Assembly: GCA_964034945.1 (NCBI GenBank)
Contig: OZ035963.1
Coordinates: forward strand, 67,724,682 to 67,788,681
Direction: 5' to 3'
DNA: 64,000 nt
From: Chrysopilus asiliformis
Lineage: Eukaryota; Arthropoda; Insecta; Diptera; Rhagionidae
The notes under the pieces were generated by a model, which was not told the DNA's origin, did no database searches, and was given only the letters and a program-made list of their open reading frames with translations. Positions within the stretch are counted from its first letter, which is position 1; every line of letters starts with the position of its first letter. The translations under genes were made by a program, and so were the position numbers. Below are positions 59,494-64,000 of this stretch, piece by piece.

Positions 59494-59786
59494 TTATGTT
59501 ACAAGTGGATATCTATTTATATGTTTGTTCTTCCTTGATATACATAGGTTGAAGATTAAGAGGAAAGAACATTTTCTAACATGGTAGTTGAAATAAATCT
59601 TCCGATAATAATAATAATTTACGATTATCCTGTCTAAGGACATATTAAACAATGTCCTTGCAACCGGATTACGTTTGTGGCAGTTACTACGGGTATACAA
59701 AAAAAAATTGTCTGGATAAGCTGCTTTTTCAGTCTCCAAACTCTTACAATAGCCGAAATGTTGGATTTCCTGTTGGATTTCAGTTT
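59494..59786 (-). CDS. Possible exon, unrecognised
   Basis: On the minus strand a good acceptor (TTCCGTTTCAG) precedes an open frame with HFGYCKSLETEKAAYPDNFF and a second Cys in TRSNCHKRNPVARTLF. The coding look ends at a TAT repeat near 59610; a GTAAAT donor lies there. No family recognised and no partner exons seen. Confidence 0.25.
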
Positions 59787-60489
59787 CTGAAACGGAAAAC
59801 TGATTCGCCCGTGTCCTTGTAATTTTTTTTGTTGGTTTAGTTTAGTTCGGTTTCATAGTAATTTTTTCATCATTTTTTGAAGGACTATTTTTTTTTTCTG
59901 GTGAGGCAACAAAAAAGACTTTCTTCGGCGCTGCGGAAGAGAAGCCACAGAATAACTTATGAACGGAGTATACTGGGAAAAGAGAGGACAATTTTATGGT
60001 AGTAAATGTAGAGCGATAGGACTGGCAAATGGGACAATTCTAAGAATGTTTTTTTCTTTCGTATGTTTGATAGTGGATTTTTGTCTGTTTCATTTATGTT
60101 GAAATACTTTAAGCCAAATGGCGGCAGGCGTGGGCAAATATCCAAAGGAATTTTTATTTCTTCTCACTTGGGGGAAATTTATTAACTTCCGCATTTGGGA
60201 AAATGTTCAATTTTTAAAGGAAATGCAGTCAATTTATTTGGGTGAAGTCACAGTTTTTGAGCACAAGTGAATTTTTTTTATAGACAATTGCAAGAAAAAA
60301 AATTAGCTACCACTGCCAAACAGGTCAAAGAATTTTAATATCGTTTGGTTATAAAATGTGTTTTTATTGAAATTCAAAAAAGTCTTGCCACGGTCTGAAT
60401 ATCCTGCAGAAATTTAAATTGCATTTTTTCCTAAATGTAAGAGACTGTCTATAAAATATGTTACGCTAATTTTCGGCCTAACGAACCCC
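59787..60489. other. No recognisable gene
   Basis: AT-rich; nothing supported. Confidence 0.4.
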
Positions 60490-60538
60490 CGCAAATCAAA
60501 GCAAACGCACCTTCACCGCAAATCAAAGCAAACGCACC
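60490..60538 (+). repeat. Direct repeat, 22-bp unit, two copies
   Basis: CGCAAATCAAAGCAAACGCA plus CC occurs at 60490-60511 and 60517-60538, separated by 5 bp; both copies are identical. Confidence 0.9.
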
Positions 60539-63500
60539 ACATCTATATTCTCACGCACGTCGTAATTCTAGAGTGTAATTCGGATATTTACCGCTTTTTC
60601 AATCATCTTTTTTTAATCAAATAAATTAGAATCGTCAATTAAATATTGATAATTAAATATTGATTTCCAATTGAACCACAAATCCATTGCGTCAATCCAT
60701 CTGGAAACGTAGCAAATCGACAATAATCTGGAATTATTCTTCAAAAAACCACCCACGCGTCCCCTGTAATTTCCACCATCGCCTTATTTTCAAAATAATC
60801 AAAGGAGCCACTTTAATATTATCTAAAACCAATTTTCAAAGTGAAAAGCAGTTGAAATCACTTGACCCGATTAAAAACACTTGGCTTGTTTTATTCCTTA
60901 AACAAATTAAAAACTTCCAATACGTTAAGTCCAACGGGTAATTGTCTACTTGAGAATTACACTTTGTCCTTTACACGTCGGCCACCCTCGCTTTTGGGTT
61001 TAAATTTCCATACGGTGGGGGCATGAGAATCGGGAAATTGAAGAGGGAGAAAAGACGAGAGTTTTAAGAGAATGACGTAATGGAGCTCCAGTGAAAGTGA
61101 AAAACTCTCGAAGGGAAATGCGGAAAATCCAAAGGGAGCACGGAACAACATGGTGTATTGATTGAAGGAGAGGGAGAAAAGGGAAGCGGTGTGAAAAATG
61201 AGAAAATAATTTAAAAGAAATCCACAAAGAACTGGGGTGTGATGGTGGCTCAAGCTCACTAAGAGTGATAATCGAATTTTAATGAGTGCTCACCAGCTAA
61301 GACTAAAAGACCATTAAAGGCTTAAAATTTAATCAAAACGTTTTCACGATGAGTTCTTAAAATGATGAATGCCATTACAAAATGAATGTCTTTGAGATTC
61401 TACCGAAGAATTAATTCACACACGAGCGAACGCACGAATGTGACACCCGCAGACATCGGAAAGAGTTATTTGCAAATGCTTTTGAGGCTTTTGGATGGCC
61501 AAATTCAAGGGGGAGGGGTTCTTAAAAATCAATTATTTCATAAAACAAAATTTGTCATTTCTTTGGAAATACTATGGCGGAAAGTGTACGCGTCGTGGCT
61601 TATTAGAAATTTGGCTGTGAAATTTTGGGTAAATTTCTGTTGAAAATTATATGCGTATGGAATTTTTACGAAAATAGCAAAAGAGGTCGTCCTTTTTAAT
61701 GATTCCCTAACGACGTGTGAGTAATACCAGCTGTCGGTTCAGTTAGTGATTAATGAATAATGGCGAAAATTACCAGCAAAAAGACGGGAAAAATATATAA
61801 AAATATAAACAAATTCAAAATTAATGTTTAACGCTAGGCGAACTGATCATTTTTCATTCCCGCATAAGGGATCCATGCAAGTGATTTTTAAATATTTTGT
61901 GATGGCCTGAACCTACACGGTGAAAGTTTTCGAAGTTTTTCTTCTATTAAAAATTTAAATTTAAAAAAATTGTTTAAGGGAAAAACACAAAAAAATTTCC
62001 AATCGTAAAAGGGGAGGAAAAATCGGTTGTAGTTTGGAAAATTTTACGAAAAATCGTGAAAAATAAAAGTTACGGGGGTTCACGGAGAGACAGACATATT
62101 TTATGTAATATCTCGCCAAAGCTTTGGTTTCATTTTATGTCATGAAGCTAATTTTCGGCCTTTTGAACTCGTCTCCCTCCTTTCCTCTGTCAAGCTTTTG
62201 CCGATTTTTTGTAAGAAGTTTAGTCCTGCAGACCCCCCTAAAAGTGTGACGTATTTTATGGACATCCCCAATAGAAAAAATACTACCTTAAATTAAACTT
62301 TTCTTACAGTGTAAAAAAACCATCGGAACCATACAAAAAAAGCTCTGTTTGCGTTCAATAATTTTTCAGGATGAATTTTCATTTACGAAATTAAAATTTT
62401 TTCCCAATTTGGGAAAAAAACCAATCCTCTCGCACGAAATGAATTTTCCTCAGGCAACAAACGAAAAAAAAAATCCCTACATAAAATTGATTAAAAAAAG
62501 TTCTGCATTCCTTGGGTTACGGGATTATCATGTAGGAGAAATTTCCTTTAGCTTGGCCAGCAGGATGCAAAAGGAATTTCTCTGCAAAAGCGTTCCATAG
62601 AGAAAAATTACAAGCAACATATTTTCAGATTGTTGGAAGTTTTTAATCTGTTGACAAGAAAACCGCTTAAAAGGGGGAAAAACGATGACTAAAACTATGG
62701 AATTTCCTGAGTTGTTTCTATCATCGAGAAATTCTCTGTCTACCTTTTAAGAGACAGGAAGAATTACGGAGAGGTTGGAAAATTCGGGGGACCTAAGAAA
62801 CACATTATAAGTGGATGTCACTTAAATCGCAAGTGAAAAAAATAAAACACCTACCCAAAGTCTTATTCTCGGCACACAAATGTCTAAAATCATTAAGGAA
62901 TGTCATGCAAGTAACAAGAATTCCAATATCCACCAACAAGGAGTGTCGGAATTACCACATATTCTATTACTTGCGATCAAAGTGACAAAAAACGCAAGTG
63001 ATTTGCTGTTCTTGTCGTCTCTCGGAAAACCTCCAACACAACAAGAAATTCCCAACATACGGGAAAAAATGCCCCTAAAAACAAAAAACTCGAGTCAAGA
63101 AGTCTTACTAAAAAACAAAAAAGTTACGGTGGATCAGGACGAACATCCGGCCAGCACAGGACGAATGTCGTCCTGCACTTCGGGGCTATACTAAAGAATG
63201 TGATTTCGTTTTTATCCTGACATGAAAAACTTAATACCCAGTCCTGGCGGTTAAAGCCTCGCCGACTGACTGCAAAAATCTCCTTCTCGTCCTGTATTCC
63301 ATGTAAGGATACACCCCTAAGATGCTCTAACGCTGCCGGAATATACATGACACTCGGAAATACTCTTCCTGAATTATATATGCCTGGGGGAAAAAAGGTA
63401 AATCGGGCTGCAAAGTATTTCGGGATTTTTCCCCCATTCCAACCCAAAAACGCTTAACCATCGCTATTTATTCGTGTGAAAATTTTTGATTTAAGACAGA

Positions 63501-64000
63501 CCCGCTGTGTGGAGCCGAGATTCGTATATAAAACATGTGAGATGAACATATTTTGGATATCTGAGAGTTAGCACAAATTAGAATCTTCAAGGAAGTTCTT
63601 ACTAAAAAAAAGGAAAGTTTACATTTTTTGTGGATGGATATATATTAATGAAATTGTTTAGTGATGGCCAATTAGAAAATACAAATCGGCATGTCGAGAA
63701 ATACAAATCAGCATGATTTTTTACACACAAATAGACAAAAATCGCTAAAGGAAAAGATTTTTCACGATCTTTCGATGTGCGAATTATACTGAAGAAATAT
63801 CGCGCAATTTTGTGGATTTTCTGAATGTGTTATCATTTTTAAAGGACATCCTCTTAACCTTAAATGCAATTGTAGCTTTAATGTTTTAATAAACATTTTG
63901 TCTGTCATATAGAGAATTTTTTTTAAAATTTCGAATAAGGGATTTTTGGACATGCAAATTATATTAGAAGTAAAAGAAAATCTGCTTCTAAAGTAGGAAG
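60539..64000. other. No recognisable gene
   Basis: AT-rich to the end. Frames at 60957-61259, 62880-63194 and 63124-63447 overlap in antisense or lack any domain. Confidence 0.4.
62205..62268 (+). repeat. Short dispersed repeat, copy 2
   Basis: AAGTTTAGTCC, a C-run, then GTGACGTATTTTATGGACA, as at 39030-39119. Confidence 0.5.

Noticed and set aside
62880..63194. 104-codon plus-strand frame
   Set aside because: No recognisable domain and partly open on the other strand; not supported as a gene.

Overview
The window reads as nuclear DNA of an arthropod, most likely an insect and plausibly a dipteran. It is AT-rich, almost empty of long open frames, and littered with small eukaryotic transposable elements. 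The only complete gene I can reconstruct is a spliced, secreted protein of the DUF1091/DM8 type, with introns of 60 and 66 bp. Assignment to Diptera is inference from that family, the intron sizes and the element types. Nothing looks bacterial or viral, and the longest frames are either transposon-derived or shadows of repeats.

Layout. 1-4.95 kb: an internally deleted Ty3/gypsy-type LTR element (1257-4590) with identical 209-bp LTRs, an ATAT target duplication and ten copies of an 87-bp repeat. It is inserted in an older dispersed repeat and followed by a foldback MITE. 5-20 kb: mostly featureless AT-rich DNA with a TTAA-flanked MITE (10920-11209), a GC-richer patch with promoter-like motifs (14.2-14.4 kb), a Helitron-like fragment (18.5-18.9 kb) and short degenerate tandem arrays. 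21.3-22.6 kb: a pile-up of foldback MITE, Helitron-like 5' end, a DUF1091 exon fragment and a pogo-like MITE. 29.4-30.2 kb: the intact DUF1091 gene on the minus strand. 36-45 kb: dispersed repeats and a second TTAA MITE. 45.9-46.4 kb: a minus-strand first coding exon (135 codons, ATG to a splice donor) of a gene I do not recognise. Its first intron must run toward lower coordinates, so the DUF1091 gene could be nested inside it. 46.7-47.3 kb: two MITEs just upstream of that exon. 51-52.6 kb: a three-level nested insertion with a near-perfect hairpin. 54-55 kb: a degenerate tandem array and a LINE reverse-transcriptase relic. 57-58.3 kb: two adjacent dispersed repeats, one 21 kb from its sister copy.

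Functionally there is no operon or pathway. Two cellular genes are supported: a secreted DUF1091 protein, and a Ser/Gly-rich N-terminal exon. The rest is a record of transposition. The strongest observations are the freshly mobilised but coding-dead LTR element, the previously split DUF1091 gene and its orphan exon beside a Helitron-like terminus, and the nested repeats, whose order of insertion can be read directly.
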